From Porphyromonadaceae bacterium W3.11 (GTDB lineage: Bacteria > Bacteroidota > Bacteroidia > Bacteroidales > Porphyromonadaceae): a DNA stretch of 64,000 nt. The position numbers and the translations under genes are program-made. This document shows, piece after piece, positions 51,246 through 60,633 of the stretch; positions within the stretch are counted from its first letter, which is position 1, and each line of letters opens with the position of its first letter. The notes under the pieces are model-generated. The model saw only the letters and a program-made list of their open reading frames with translations, did no database searches and had not been told where the DNA came from. The stretch is from assembly GCA_030434245.1 (NCBI GenBank), contig JAUISX010000005.1, positions 124,001 to 188,000 on the forward strand, read 5' to 3'.

Positions 51246-53549
51246 TCACACTCCATTGTGATGAAGCCATACAGAGCTATAGCTAACGATCGGTGGGTCT
51301 TTTTCTTCATCCGTGAAGGTGATGTGTACCACCATTAGCATCGTAGGGTAGGGAGCTTTGCCTTGTCTGATCATATCTAAAATGCCCGTAATAGCAGTGC
51401 CGTTAGATGAATAAATAGGTGCTCCATCAATGGTGTAAATATCCAACTTTGCAAGATCACCGAATCTCTGTAACATTATATACAACTCCTTAATATCATT
51501 TATTTCAGGGCTGTCAGGCCAGCTGATATAACTCCTATCATCAGGGGTGTCAGAAGGGATGCCAAAGACGGAGTTTTTCACCCCTGGGGTACCACCTATT
51601 CCACTTTCAGAGTCTGTGCTCCTCGCCCGCCTCCAATTATTCCTTACGGTACCATCATGATCAGGTGAAATGCGTTCCAAGGAGTATCCAGTGCGGTCTC
51701 TACTGTCATCACCCAACCACTGTCGTCTATAGATCACTCTGTCAATTACTTTGTCATCTGCATGAGAGCGAAGCTCTATTTCGGAGTACGTAGAGCTGAT
51801 GGATGGAAAATCTATTCGTTCGACAAAGGTATTAGCGTCATGATCAGGGAATATCCGAGCAAGGCTTTCTGGAAATGAGCTAAGAACAACATACTCCCCA
51901 GGCTTAAGTAAGAACGTATTTATCACAGGTAACCAGCTTTTACTGGACGAAGCTTCTTCCTTATTTGCATATGTAAGATAAAGTTCAGAGACATCTATTG
52001 TGGAAGATGACCGATTATACAACTCAATATATTTCTCAGCCGTTCCACTGGGTGAAAGCATCAGTTCATTGATGACTACAGAACTCGCCTCAACTCCGAC
52101 GTGTGGTCGCATCGTCGTATGTAGTCCAGGTGTACCTCCATTTGGGTGATTTGACCTTAGCCATCTATCTGGTTTGTATCCCACTCTTTCGACTGAGGCT
52201 TTACCGTGTGGAAATCCTTCTCCATATAGCCTATTTGAGTAATTAATTTGGTCCAGTATGTTCCCGTCTGGATCAACTAATCTTAGTGTGAATGTCCCAC
52301 TCAATGCTGGGAAATTGGTTAGGGGTACCAGTAGTCCAATGTTTGTGGGATGAGTATTTGCTTCTGGGTAAGCCACTGCAAAAGTATGATTTGCCCACTT
52401 AGAGTGAGGGAGTTCATATTTTGTATTTCTGTAAAGAAGCGTCAAATAACCTAGATCTATATCTTCCCCGCTGTTATTATAAAGCTCTATATATTTTATA
52501 TCTCGTAGGCTACCTGATGTGGGTGGATCCACCATTAACTCTGTGATGAAGATACCCTGAGGTATTTCGATCGAGCTTTCATCTTCAGACTTTCCCATAA
52601 TGGTAAATTCCAAAGACTCTTTTTCTCCCTGAAGGTTGATTAAATCGGTTATTATAAACCGATACTCAGTATTTGCTTGAAATACTTCGCCCAGCTGTAT
52701 AATAAGGATGTCAGGAGAAGAACCATTAGCAATCGTCGGGTGATGTCCATCACATGTTATGATGGCTTGAGAAGTATTAACGGACTTATTCAACTTAAGT
52801 ATGACCTCGCCTAGCTCGTCCACCTTAGAGTCTATTATTTTAAGAGGACTCTCGTCCTGCTCCTCGACCTCATCAGTTACTACTGGTAACATGTAGGAAT
52901 GTTGCAGTTTTTTCTTAGCTGTAAATTGAGTCTGAAGTTTTATTTTCCATACAGGCATGCCTTGCTCCACCTGGATCACTTCTTTTGAAGTCTGTAGCTC
53001 ACCATGAGGTGAAAAGGTCTGCATCACTAAGCCTATACCTTCCTCATAAATCACACGCATCTCCAGACCATTCCATGCGGTAGAAGCGAAACGGAGCATG
53101 TGACGATCTAGAGTTTCTTGTGAGATTTTATCCCATACTCCAGAGCTCATCTGGAAGTTCTTTTTTAGTAAGAGGATCTCTTTGCTATCAGGGCTAGGCT
53201 CCAGTACATATTGGTATAAGGCTTGGTTTTGCTGGATAGAAAAAAGAGTGAGAGAGAAACTGTTTTGTGTCGTCGGAGGGGTCTCAAAAAGAGTACCGAA
53301 GCTCCAAATCAAATATCCACTTCTAGGTTTCGCGTAATTATGATGTATAGATGCTCTTCCCGATACGCCGTCGTCTCTATAACTAAGTATGCCTTGATCA
53401 TATTGGAAGACATCAAGAGTGCCTTCCCAAGCATCAGGATAGTTCTGTGCATTTATAGGAAGAGACGCAAAGGACCATAGTATAGCAAGTATGATGAGGT
53501 ATTGGTGCCTAAATACGTCCGTCACAATACTGTGTTTTTCTGAAGGCAT
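51246..53549 (-). CDS. Secreted protein with two lamin-tail domains
   Basis: A 767-residue exported protein. After a signal segment (YLIILAILWSFASLPINA) comes a ~200-residue beta-rich domain beginning QNYPDAWEGTLDVFQYD. A middle Ig-like stretch follows (residues about 220-320), then two lamin-tail domains marked by GIFITELMVDPPTSGSLRDIKYIELYNNSGEDIDL and VVINELMLSPSGTAEKYIELYNRSSSTIDV, each ending in a GGTPG motif. The C-terminal ~80 residues (LDIYTIDGAPIY...) resemble a secretion or attachment domain but lack a clear type IX signal. Members are common surface proteins in Bacteroidota; the role here is unknown. Confidence 0.85.
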   Translation of the reverse strand: MPSEKHSIVTDVFRHQYLIILAILWSFASLPINAQNYPDAWEGTLDVFQYDQGILSYRDDGVSGRASIHHNYAKPRSGYLIWSFGTLFETPPTTQNSFSLTLFSIQQNQALYQYVLEPSPDSKEILLLKKNFQMSSGVWDKISQETLDRHMLRFASTAWNGLEMRVIYEEGIGLVMQTFSPHGELQTSKEVIQVEQGMPVWKIKLQTQFTAKKKLQHSYMLPVVTDEVEEQDESPLKIIDSKVDELGEVILKLNKSVNTSQAIITCDGHHPTIANGSSPDILIIQLGEVFQANTEYRFIITDLINLQGEKESLEFTIMGKSEDESSIEIPQGIFITELMVDPPTSGSLRDIKYIELYNNSGEDIDLGYLTLLYRNTKYELPHSKWANHTFAVAYPEANTHPTNIGLLVPLTNFPALSGTFTLRLVDPDGNILDQINYSNRLYGEGFPHGKASVERVGYKPDRWLRSNHPNGGTPGLHTTMRPHVGVEASSVVINELMLSPSGTAEKYIELYNRSSSTIDVSELYLTYANKEEASSSKSWLPVINTFLLKPGEYVVLSSFPESLARIFPDHDANTFVERIDFPSISSTYSEIELRSHADDKVIDRVIYRRQWLGDDSRDRTGYSLERISPDHDGTVRNNWRRARSTDSESGIGGTPGVKNSVFGIPSDTPDDRSYISWPDSPEINDIKELYIMLQRFGDLAKLDIYTIDGAPIYSSNGTAITGILDMIRQGKAPYPTMLMVVHITFTDEEKDPPIVSYSSVWLHHNGV

Positions 53550-53980
53550 GGCTATTTCTTCTTTATGATAAGAATATGATTCGATTTAGCATCACAAGAT
53601 ACCTTTATATTCTAGATTGTACAAATAAATATCGCCTTTTTACGGATAGTAGTTAGGGTAAAATTTTTTGATAAAATGGTGTTTTTTAATGGCGTAATAT
53701 AATTAATGTAGCCCTTCCGTAAATGTTACATGGAGGTAGGTATAATCCTATGATCAATAGGGGAAGATTCTTTCAAATCTTTATTTGTGCGTTGACCACC
53801 ATCGTGATCTCTACCCCCTTTGTTATTCTTATAAAATAATATGGTATAATTTTTGCCAAGGCGTTACAATACGAATTACACATGGAAAAAGTGTGGATTG
53901 TGACGAAAAGTGTATATTTGTGTTGTGGATAGAAGCTAAGGGCTGAAACCACATTTGAATGAAATAGGAAAAAGGGATTT
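53550..53980. other. Intergenic region upstream of clpP
   Basis: A gene-free stretch apart from a possible 29-codon frame at 53750-53839. A TATATTTG at 53913-53920 is the probable -7 box of the clpP promoter, 60 bp before its start, but no TTTG stands at the usual -33 distance. Confidence 0.5.
53750..53839 (+). CDS. Possible 29-residue membrane peptide
   Basis: ATG at 53750 opens a short frame (MINRGRFFQIFICALTTIVI...) with a basic N-terminus and one membrane-spanning stretch, ending in Lys. GGAGGT lies about 13 bp upstream. The layout resembles small membrane peptides or type I toxins. The evidence is only composition and the upstream GGAGG, so this is weak. Confidence 0.22.
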   Translation: MINRGRFFQIFICALTTIVISTPFVILIK

Positions 53981-54688
53981 ATGACAAGCGAAAAGAAATT
54001 TGGAAAGGAATTTGAGCTGTATGCTAAAAAGCATCTGAATGTGAGCTCAGGCGTTCTTGATGATTATACTAAAATATTTAATAATCAGGCATCTAGGGGG
54101 TACGTATCTCCTACGATTATAGAGGAACGTCAGCTGAATGTAGCACAGATGGACGTCTTCAGTCGATTAATGATGGATAGAATTATATTCCTCGGTTCGG
54201 CGATTGACGACTATGTAGCTAATGTCATCCAGGCACAGCTCTTATTCTTGGAGACAAGTGATCCAGGAAAAGAAATTTCACTATATATTAACTCTCCGGG
54301 AGGATCAGTGTATGCTGGCTATGGCATTTATGATACCATGCAGTATATCAGCTGTGATGTATCTACGATATGTACAGGCATGGCTGCTAGTATGGGAGCT
54401 ATATTATTGGTCGCTGGTGAGCATGGAAAACGCTTTGCTCTTCCACACTCTAGGGTAATGATTCATCAGCCACTAGGTGGAGCTCAGGGGCAAGCATCGG
54501 ATATGGAAATTACAGTGAGGGAAATCTTAAAGGTCAAGCAAGAGCTATATGAAATATTAAGCAAGCATACAGGCAGAAGTCTGGAGGAAGTCGAGAGAGA
54601 TAGCGATAGAGACTATTGGATGACCTCCGAAGAGGCTAGAGCGTATGGTGCTGTTGATAAGGTTTTAAGGAAGGAAGAAGAAAAGTAA
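53981..54688 (+). CDS. clpP: ATP-dependent Clp protease proteolytic subunit
   Basis: A 235-residue serine protease that forms the double-ring chamber of ClpXP. The catalytic Ser137 is in [13 protein letters not shown], His162 in [10 protein letters not shown], and a matching Asp follows in the C-terminal third. About 30-40 extra residues precede the core compared with E. coli ClpP, as in other Bacteroidota. It is 9 bp upstream of clpX. The trigger-factor gene often found upstream in this phylum is not adjacent here. Confidence 0.97.
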   Translation: MTSEKKFGKEFELYAKKHLNVSSGVLDDYTKIFNNQASRGYVSPTIIEERQLNVAQMDVFSRLMMDRIIFLGSAIDDYVANVIQAQLLFLETSDPGKEISLYINSPGGSVYAGYGIYDTMQYISCDVSTICTGMAASMGAILLVAGEHGKRFALPHSRVMIHQPLGGAQGQASDMEITVREILKVKQELYEILSKHTGRSLEEVERDSDRDYWMTSEEARAYGAVDKVLRKEEEK

Positions 54689-54697
54689 TATAGCATA

Positions 54698-55981
54698 ATG
54701 GCCAAAAGAAATAACAGGTCCACAATTGGAGCTGGTCAGCAACACGAAGAACGCTGCGATATTTGTGGTCGTCCTGCAAGTATGGTAGAGTACTTGGTTC
54801 CGGGTCCCATAGGTAACCTCTGTGATGAATGTGCTACAACAGTACATAATGCGGTGCAGAAGGCTAAAAAGATGGAACAGAGATCTCAGAAGTTTGCTTT
54901 GCCTAAGATAGAGGATCTTCCTAAACCAGCTGAAATTGTAGATTTTCTTGATCAGTATGTGATTGGACAAGAAGATGCCAAGAGGACTATGGCAGTAGCT
55001 GTCTACAACCACTACAAAAGATTGATTTATCATCAAGAACTTGAGGAGAAGGGTATCAAAGAAACCAATGATGTTGAGCTAGAGAAAAGCAACATCATGA
55101 TGGTGGGTCCTACAGGTACAGGTAAGACCCTCTTGGCACGTACTATTGCTCGTATGCTTAACGTCCCATTTACGATTGTGGATGCTACTGTCTTTACTCA
55201 AGCTGGATATGTAGGGGAGGATGTCGAAAGTATTTTATCTAGGTTACTCCAAGTAGCTGACTATAATGTCGAGGCGGCAGAAAGAGGTATTGTATTTGTG
55301 GACGAGTTGGATAAGCTTGCTCGGAAGCAGGATAATCCAAGCATCACCCGTGATGTAGGTGGAGAGGGTGTTCAGCAAAGTTTGCTGAAGCTCTTAGAGG
55401 GAACAGAAGTAAATGTCCCACCTCAGGGAGGGCGGAAGCATCCGGAGCAAAAAATGATCGTGGTAAATACTTCTAACATACTCTTCGTCTGTGGAGGGGC
55501 CTTTGATGGGATTGAAAAAAAGATAGCACAGAGAATCAATACTCGAATGGTAGGCTATACAAGTGCCCTAAGAGGTAAGAATGTACAAGAAGGAGATAGC
55601 CTATTAAAGTATATCACGGCAAGTGATTTGAGATCCTTTGGGTTAATACCAGAGTTGATAGGTCGTTTACCAGTGCTAACTTATCTTACGCCGTTGGATA
55701 AGGAGGCATTAAGAGCAATACTGACACAGCCACACAATGCGATATCCAAGCAGTACCATAAGTTAATGTCTATGGATGGTATTGACCTTAAGGTAGATGA
55801 TGATGTGTATGACCTCATTGTCGAAAAGGCGATGGAGTATAAAACTGGTGCCAGAGGACTGCGTAGCATCTTTGAGGAGTTGATGAAAGATGCAATGTTT
55901 GAAGCTCCATCAACGAACAAAAAGAGTATGAGGATCACTCGGAAATACGCCGAAAAGCATATCAGAAATACAGCGGTATAA
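54698..55981 (+). CDS. clpX: ATP-dependent Clp protease ATP-binding subunit ClpX
   Basis: A 427-residue AAA+ unfoldase that feeds substrates to ClpP. The N-terminal zinc domain has two CxxC pairs (RCDICGRPA and LCDECA). Walker A is MVGPTGTGKTLLA, Walker B is GIVFVDELDKLAR, and sensor and pore segments include AGYVGEDVESILSRLL and the C-terminal ARGLRSIFEELMKDAMFE. The length is normal. It is in an operon with clpP and is followed 170 bp later by a recQ gene, a common Bacteroidota arrangement. Confidence 0.98.
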   Translation: MAKRNNRSTIGAGQQHEERCDICGRPASMVEYLVPGPIGNLCDECATTVHNAVQKAKKMEQRSQKFALPKIEDLPKPAEIVDFLDQYVIGQEDAKRTMAVAVYNHYKRLIYHQELEEKGIKETNDVELEKSNIMMVGPTGTGKTLLARTIARMLNVPFTIVDATVFTQAGYVGEDVESILSRLLQVADYNVEAAERGIVFVDELDKLARKQDNPSITRDVGGEGVQQSLLKLLEGTEVNVPPQGGRKHPEQKMIVVNTSNILFVCGGAFDGIEKKIAQRINTRMVGYTSALRGKNVQEGDSLLKYITASDLRSFGLIPELIGRLPVLTYLTPLDKEALRAILTQPHNAISKQYHKLMSMDGIDLKVDDDVYDLIVEKAMEYKTGARGLRSIFEELMKDAMFEAPSTNKKSMRITRKYAEKHIRNTAV

Positions 55982-56151
55982 GGTGCTGTGTATCTTGGTA
56001 ATTATTCATGAATTGGTAGAATTTAGCAATTGTTAAAATGGATAAATGGTGTTTCTGTACGTTTTTATTTCGTATCTTTAAGCAAAGAAGAATTTCTTGC
56101 AGTGTGATGTGAAACCCACAGAATAGGTAAGAAAATAGATTTATTTGGAAT

Positions 56152-58335
56152 ATGAATGACGAACGTACCAGAAAGCTTTATGATACTCTGAAACTATTTT
56201 TTGGCTTTGATCAATTTAAAGGTCATCAGCTAGAGATTATTAATAGTATCATGGACGGAAATGATACCTTTGTCCTAATGCCTACAGGAGGTGGAAAGTC
56301 GCTTTGTTATCAATTGCCTGCACTAATTAGTAAGGGGACAGCGGTGATTATTTCTCCGCTTATTGCATTGATGAAAAATCAGGTCGATGCTTTGCGTGGC
56401 AATTCAAATAATGATAATATAGCCCACTTCATTAATTCTTCCTTATCTAAAGCTCAAATAGATAAGGTTCATGAGGACTTAAGAAGTGGGGTTACCAAGA
56501 TGCTATATGTGGCACCAGAGAGTCTCACAAAGCTTGAAAATATTGAGCTATTAAGAGAGATAAAGGTGTCCTTTTATGCCGTTGATGAAGCTCACTGTAT
56601 TTCTGAATGGGGACATGATTTCCGTCCAGAGTATAGGAGGATTAGATCTGTCGTTGATGAGATCATGCCACGTCCTATTGTTGCTCTGACAGCAACAGCT
56701 ACACCTGTAGTTCAAGAGGATATTAAGAAGAGCCTCAAGATGGAGTCGGCTAATGTTTTTACCAGCTCATTTAATAGGGAGAACCTATTTTATGAGGTGA
56801 GAAAAAAAGATAAGGATATCGATAAAGACATTATTCGATTCATCAAGGCAAATAGTGGTAAGACTGGTATTGTGTACTGCATGAGCCGAAATCAGGTAGA
56901 GGTTTTTGCGGAGGTCTTGCAAGCGAATAACATTAAGGCTCTCCCATACCATGCAGGTATGGATAGCCAGGTGAGAGACGAGACTCAAGATGCCTTTTTA
57001 CAAGAAAGGATTGATGTTATTGTGGCGACAATAGCATTTGGGATGGGTATTGATAAGCCCGATGTCAGATATGTAATACATTATGACATTCCTAAGAGCT
57101 TAGAGAGCTACTATCAGGAAACAGGGCGAGCAGGTAGAGATGGTGGAGAAGGCATCTGTATAGCATACTATTGTGAAGAGGATGTCCAGAAAATGTCAAA
57201 GCTCCTGCAGAGTAAAAATAAAAGTAATAGTGAAAAAGACGTTGGTAAACAACTCTTAGACGAGATAGCCGAATATTCATATTCTCCAATATGCCGAAGA
57301 AAATTTTTATTACACTACTTTGGAGAGAGGTATGAGCATGACAATTGTCATAATTGCGATAACTGTAAGAATAAGAAGAAGATTGTGGAAGCAAAAGAAT
57401 GTTTATTATCAATACTTGAAGCAGTCAAGATATTAAAGGAAGAATTTAAGACTGAATACATTATTGACTTTGTAACAGGTAAGGAAACTGCGGATGTTGA
57501 AAATTATAAACACGATAAATTAGAAGAGTTTGGTAGCTGCAAAGGTGAAGAGGTTGAAGTCTTAGAGGCCGTCATTCGTCAGGCTTTGATAGATGGATAT
57601 CTCAATAAGGATGTGGAGAGGTATGGTGTGCTAGAATTGACAAAAAAAGGAAAAGCATATATCAGAAAGCCAACGTCTTTTAAAATCCAAATTAATGATG
57701 CGGATGAAGAAATAGAGGCGGAGCAGAAAAATGCGGGATCGGGAGTAGCCGACCCTCAGTTATATGCTGTTCTTAAGGATCTTTGTAGAAAGATGGCAAA
57801 AAAGCTTGAGCTCCCAGCTTATGTTATTTTCCAAGATGCTAGCCTACAAGACATGGCTACATTCTATCCTATTAACATGACTGAGCTCCAGAACATCTCT
57901 GGAGTAGGGCAGAGCAAAGCAAAGAAATATGGCGAACCATTTTTGGAGCTTATTCGTGAATATGTCAGAGAAAATGAGATCGAGCGTCCAGAGGATATTA
58001 GGATTAGAACAGTACCAAATAAGTCTAAGCTTAAGGTGTCTATTGTTCAGTTGATCGATCGAAAGGTATCTCTAGAAGATATTGCTAATACTCATAATCT
58101 GGATTTTACCGAATTGTTAGATGAAATTGAAGCTATAGTATATAGTGGAACGAAGATTAACATCGTCTATTTCATCGAGGATGTCATGGATGAGGATGCT
58201 ATTGATGAGATCTTTGACTATTTCAAACAGTCCCCAACAGGTAATATTGAACAGGCAATGAGCGAACTAGAGGTGTACGAAGAAGATGAAATACGTCTGG
58301 TTCGAATTATGTTCTTGTCAGAATTAGCCAATTAA
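56152..58335 (+). CDS. recQ: RecQ helicase with HRDC domain (third RecQ)
   Basis: A 727-residue 3'-5' helicase, the fullest of the three RecQ proteins here. Walker A is LMPTGGGKSLCYQLPA, the DEAH box AVDEAHCISEWGHDFRPEY, and the C-terminal helicase motif ATIAFGMGIDKPDVRYVIHYDIP...YYQETGRAGRDG. A zinc site (CRRKFLLHYFG...CHNCDNC) and RQC region follow. The HRDC domain is at about residues 535-610 (LYAVLKDLCRKMAKKLELP...NISGVGQSKAKKYG). About 100 extra residues with a helix-turn-helix-like stretch (VSLEDIANTHNLDFTELLDEIEAI) end the protein. It begins a five-gene run on the plus strand. Confidence 0.96.
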   Translation: MNDERTRKLYDTLKLFFGFDQFKGHQLEIINSIMDGNDTFVLMPTGGGKSLCYQLPALISKGTAVIISPLIALMKNQVDALRGNSNNDNIAHFINSSLSKAQIDKVHEDLRSGVTKMLYVAPESLTKLENIELLREIKVSFYAVDEAHCISEWGHDFRPEYRRIRSVVDEIMPRPIVALTATATPVVQEDIKKSLKMESANVFTSSFNRENLFYEVRKKDKDIDKDIIRFIKANSGKTGIVYCMSRNQVEVFAEVLQANNIKALPYHAGMDSQVRDETQDAFLQERIDVIVATIAFGMGIDKPDVRYVIHYDIPKSLESYYQETGRAGRDGGEGICIAYYCEEDVQKMSKLLQSKNKSNSEKDVGKQLLDEIAEYSYSPICRRKFLLHYFGERYEHDNCHNCDNCKNKKKIVEAKECLLSILEAVKILKEEFKTEYIIDFVTGKETADVENYKHDKLEEFGSCKGEEVEVLEAVIRQALIDGYLNKDVERYGVLELTKKGKAYIRKPTSFKIQINDADEEIEAEQKNAGSGVADPQLYAVLKDLCRKMAKKLELPAYVIFQDASLQDMATFYPINMTELQNISGVGQSKAKKYGEPFLELIREYVRENEIERPEDIRIRTVPNKSKLKVSIVQLIDRKVSLEDIANTHNLDFTELLDEIEAIVYSGTKINIVYFIEDVMDEDAIDEIFDYFKQSPTGNIEQAMSELEVYEEDEIRLVRIMFLSELAN

Positions 58336-58365
58336 TTTGGTTTTATTGTTTAAATATATAGTACG

Positions 58366-59256
58366 ATGAAGACACTTTACAAAATATCATTCTTGATCCT
58401 TATAGTATTCTCTGTTACCTCCTGTCGTAAGAAGGACGATGGAAGTGAATTAAATGATGCTATAACATGGGAGTATTACTCTAGCTCTGTGAGATATACG
58501 GACCCTAAGGTACAAGAGGCATTAAGCGAGATAGAGCTTGACGATCAATGTAAAGTGGACATAAAGCTGTTATTTCCACGTACTGATAGTGAGAAATATG
58601 AACCATTAAGGCAGGAGTTACATGACTTTCTATTGGATCGATTTGTCGCAGATGGTCATGAAATACTGAATCTTAAGGCAGATGATCCTCAGGCTTTTGT
58701 GAATAGCTTTGTGGACTATCAGATCTCAATGTTCAAGGAGGAGATAAGTGAAATAAGTAGCATCTATTTAGAAGGAGATCACACGCCTTTTAGCCTTTTA
58801 GTGAAGGAGTTTTATCTCAGTGATTCGTTGCTATATAATAAAAATGGGATTGTCTCTATTGGATTAAATAATTACGAGTACTCAGGTGGTGCCCATGGGA
58901 CCTCTATCTTTAGCTGTCGTAGTTATGACCTGAAGAATCATAGCCCGATATCGCCATCTACCTTGTTTCAGGATCCTAAGGCTCAAGGGATTTTGGATGC
59001 GATTGAGGATCAAATCCTAGCTGACTATGGTGTAGAATCGATTAAAGAACTTCAGGAGTCCAATGGTATATTTAGCCTTACAGGTTCAGAAGTCGTGATG
59101 TCGAATGAATTTTACTTCTCCGAAAAGGGTATCACATTTTACTATAATCCATATGAAATAGCAGCATATGCCTATGGATCCACAGAGGTAACGGTCCCAT
59201 ATAGTGTGTTAGCTCCATATTTTAGATCACAGTATCAATTTTTAGGTAAACTATAA
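58366..59256 (+). CDS. DUF3298-type lipoprotein (RsiV-like)
   Basis: A 296-residue exported lipoprotein; signal MKTLYKISFLILIVFSVTSC with Cys20. The C-terminal part has the DUF3298 pattern: GLNNYEYSGGAHGTSIFSCRSYDLKN, PSTLFQDPKAQGILDAI and FYFSEKGITFYYNPYEIAAYAYGSTEVTVPYSVLAPYF. Related domains occur in the anti-sigma factor RsiV, where they bind lysozyme, but the role in Bacteroidota lipoproteins is not known. It is 30 bp after recQ and 1 bp before rsmG. Confidence 0.85.
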   Translation: MKTLYKISFLILIVFSVTSCRKKDDGSELNDAITWEYYSSSVRYTDPKVQEALSEIELDDQCKVDIKLLFPRTDSEKYEPLRQELHDFLLDRFVADGHEILNLKADDPQAFVNSFVDYQISMFKEEISEISSIYLEGDHTPFSLLVKEFYLSDSLLYNKNGIVSIGLNNYEYSGGAHGTSIFSCRSYDLKNHSPISPSTLFQDPKAQGILDAIEDQILADYGVESIKELQESNGIFSLTGSEVVMSNEFYFSEKGITFYYNPYEIAAYAYGSTEVTVPYSVLAPYFRSQYQFLGKL

Positions 59257-59257
59257 A

Positions 59258-59902
59258 ATGAATAACGAAGAAGTTACTCTATTGAAAAGGTTATTTCCTT
59301 CGCTTACACAATCGCAAGAAGAGCAATTCAAACTTCTGCCGGAGTTATACAAGGAATGGAACGCTAAAATTAATGTGATCTCTCGTAAGGATATTGAGAA
59401 TGTTTTTGTTCATCATATTCTCCATTCACTTAGTATAGCCTTATTTACTAAGTTTGCTCCTAATACTAAGGTGTTCGATGTCGGTACAGGAGGTGGACTG
59501 CCTGGCATTCCGTTAGCTATTTTATTTCCAGATGTCGAATTTATATTGATTGATAGTATCGCTAAGAAGATAACCGTAGCTAGCGAAATTATCAAAGCAT
59601 TAAATTTGTCAAATGCTAAAACTTATAGGGGTAGGGCTGAGGAGTATAAAGGTGACCGAGGTGACTACGTGGTCAGTAGAGCTGCTATGCAGATGGATTT
59701 ACTCGTAAATATATCCCAGCGACTCATTGATACAAAAGCACAAAATAATGCTTTGCCCAACGGAGTGATAGCTCTTAAGGGTGGGGATCTCCAAGAAGAA
59801 TTAAAACGATACAGGAGGATTGCAATAGAGGAGGATATTCTGAATTATATCCCTGATTATGAATTTTTTGAAACTAAGAAAATAGTATATATACCATTAT
59901 AA
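59258..59902 (+). CDS. rsmG: 16S rRNA (guanine527-N7)-methyltransferase RsmG
   Basis: A 214-residue SAM-dependent methyltransferase acting on G527 of 16S rRNA. The N-terminal helix is followed by KEWNAKINVISRKDIENVFVHHILHSLSIA, the SAM-binding VFDVGTGGGLPGIPLAILFPDVEFILIDS, and VVSRAAMQMD with GVIALKGGDLQEELK. The C-terminal part is shorter than some members but complete. It abuts the lipoprotein gene and is 6 bp before the MBL-fold gene. Confidence 0.97.
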   Translation: MNNEEVTLLKRLFPSLTQSQEEQFKLLPELYKEWNAKINVISRKDIENVFVHHILHSLSIALFTKFAPNTKVFDVGTGGGLPGIPLAILFPDVEFILIDSIAKKITVASEIIKALNLSNAKTYRGRAEEYKGDRGDYVVSRAAMQMDLLVNISQRLIDTKAQNNALPNGVIALKGGDLQEELKRYRRIAIEEDILNYIPDYEFFETKKIVYIPL

Positions 59903-59908
59903 ACGGAT

Positions 59909-60550
59909 ATGATTAAGTACCATTGCTTTACAGTTAACTTTGTGCAAGTCAATTCGTATATCGTATGGGATGAGACAAATAAGGCTTGTCTCATCGATCC
60001 AGGGTTCTCCTCTCACGAAGAGCAACAGCAATTTATTCAGTTTTTAAATAAAAATGAATTGACTCTGGAACGCTGTATCGTTACACACATGCACTTTGAT
60101 CATATTCTTGGAGCTCGTTTTATTGAAGACTATTTCGGAGTTAATATAGAGGTACCATGCGTGGATATGAACGTTTTGCCTGATCTTTCTACTCAGTTAT
60201 CTGCCTTTGGGATGCCTAAGACTCCTGATTGTGACTTCACACCTATTCCAATGGATATACAGAAGGGTGACACTATTCATTTTGGTCATTCTTCTTTGAA
60301 GATTCTAGAGACCCCTGGGCACTCACCTGGACATTACACCTTCTACGACCCTAATGGGGATGGGATGATTTTTTGTGGTGATGTTATTTTCTGTAATGGA
60401 ATGGGCCGATCCGACTTGTGGGGCGGCGACTATGAAACTCTTATTAACTCTATCCAAAATGTCCTCATGAAGTTGCCTGATAGTACACTTGTATTATCAG
60501 GTCATGGTCCTATAACAACCATAGGGAGGGAGAGACCTAATTATGTATAA
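59909..60550 (+). CDS. Metallo-beta-lactamase-fold hydrolase (glyoxalase II-like)
   Basis: A 213-residue soluble hydrolase. The metal motif THMHFDHILG (His-x-His-x-Asp-His) is intact; further ligands are in LETPGHSPGHYTFY (His), IFCGDVIF (Asp) and SGHGPITTIGRE (His). The short length and lack of the hydroxyacylglutathione C-terminal domain point to the YcbL-like group rather than true GloB. The substrate cannot be assigned. It ends the recQ-rsmG gene run. Confidence 0.92.
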   Translation: MIKYHCFTVNFVQVNSYIVWDETNKACLIDPGFSSHEEQQQFIQFLNKNELTLERCIVTHMHFDHILGARFIEDYFGVNIEVPCVDMNVLPDLSTQLSAFGMPKTPDCDFTPIPMDIQKGDTIHFGHSSLKILETPGHSPGHYTFYDPNGDGMIFCGDVIFCNGMGRSDLWGGDYETLINSIQNVLMKLPDSTLVLSGHGPITTIGRERPNYV

Positions 60551-60633
60551 AACATTAGATATCATCTAGTTGTTTTGAGTAAAAGAATGTATATTTGACT
60601 TGAAAATATTTTTTACTAAGAAATAATATAATT

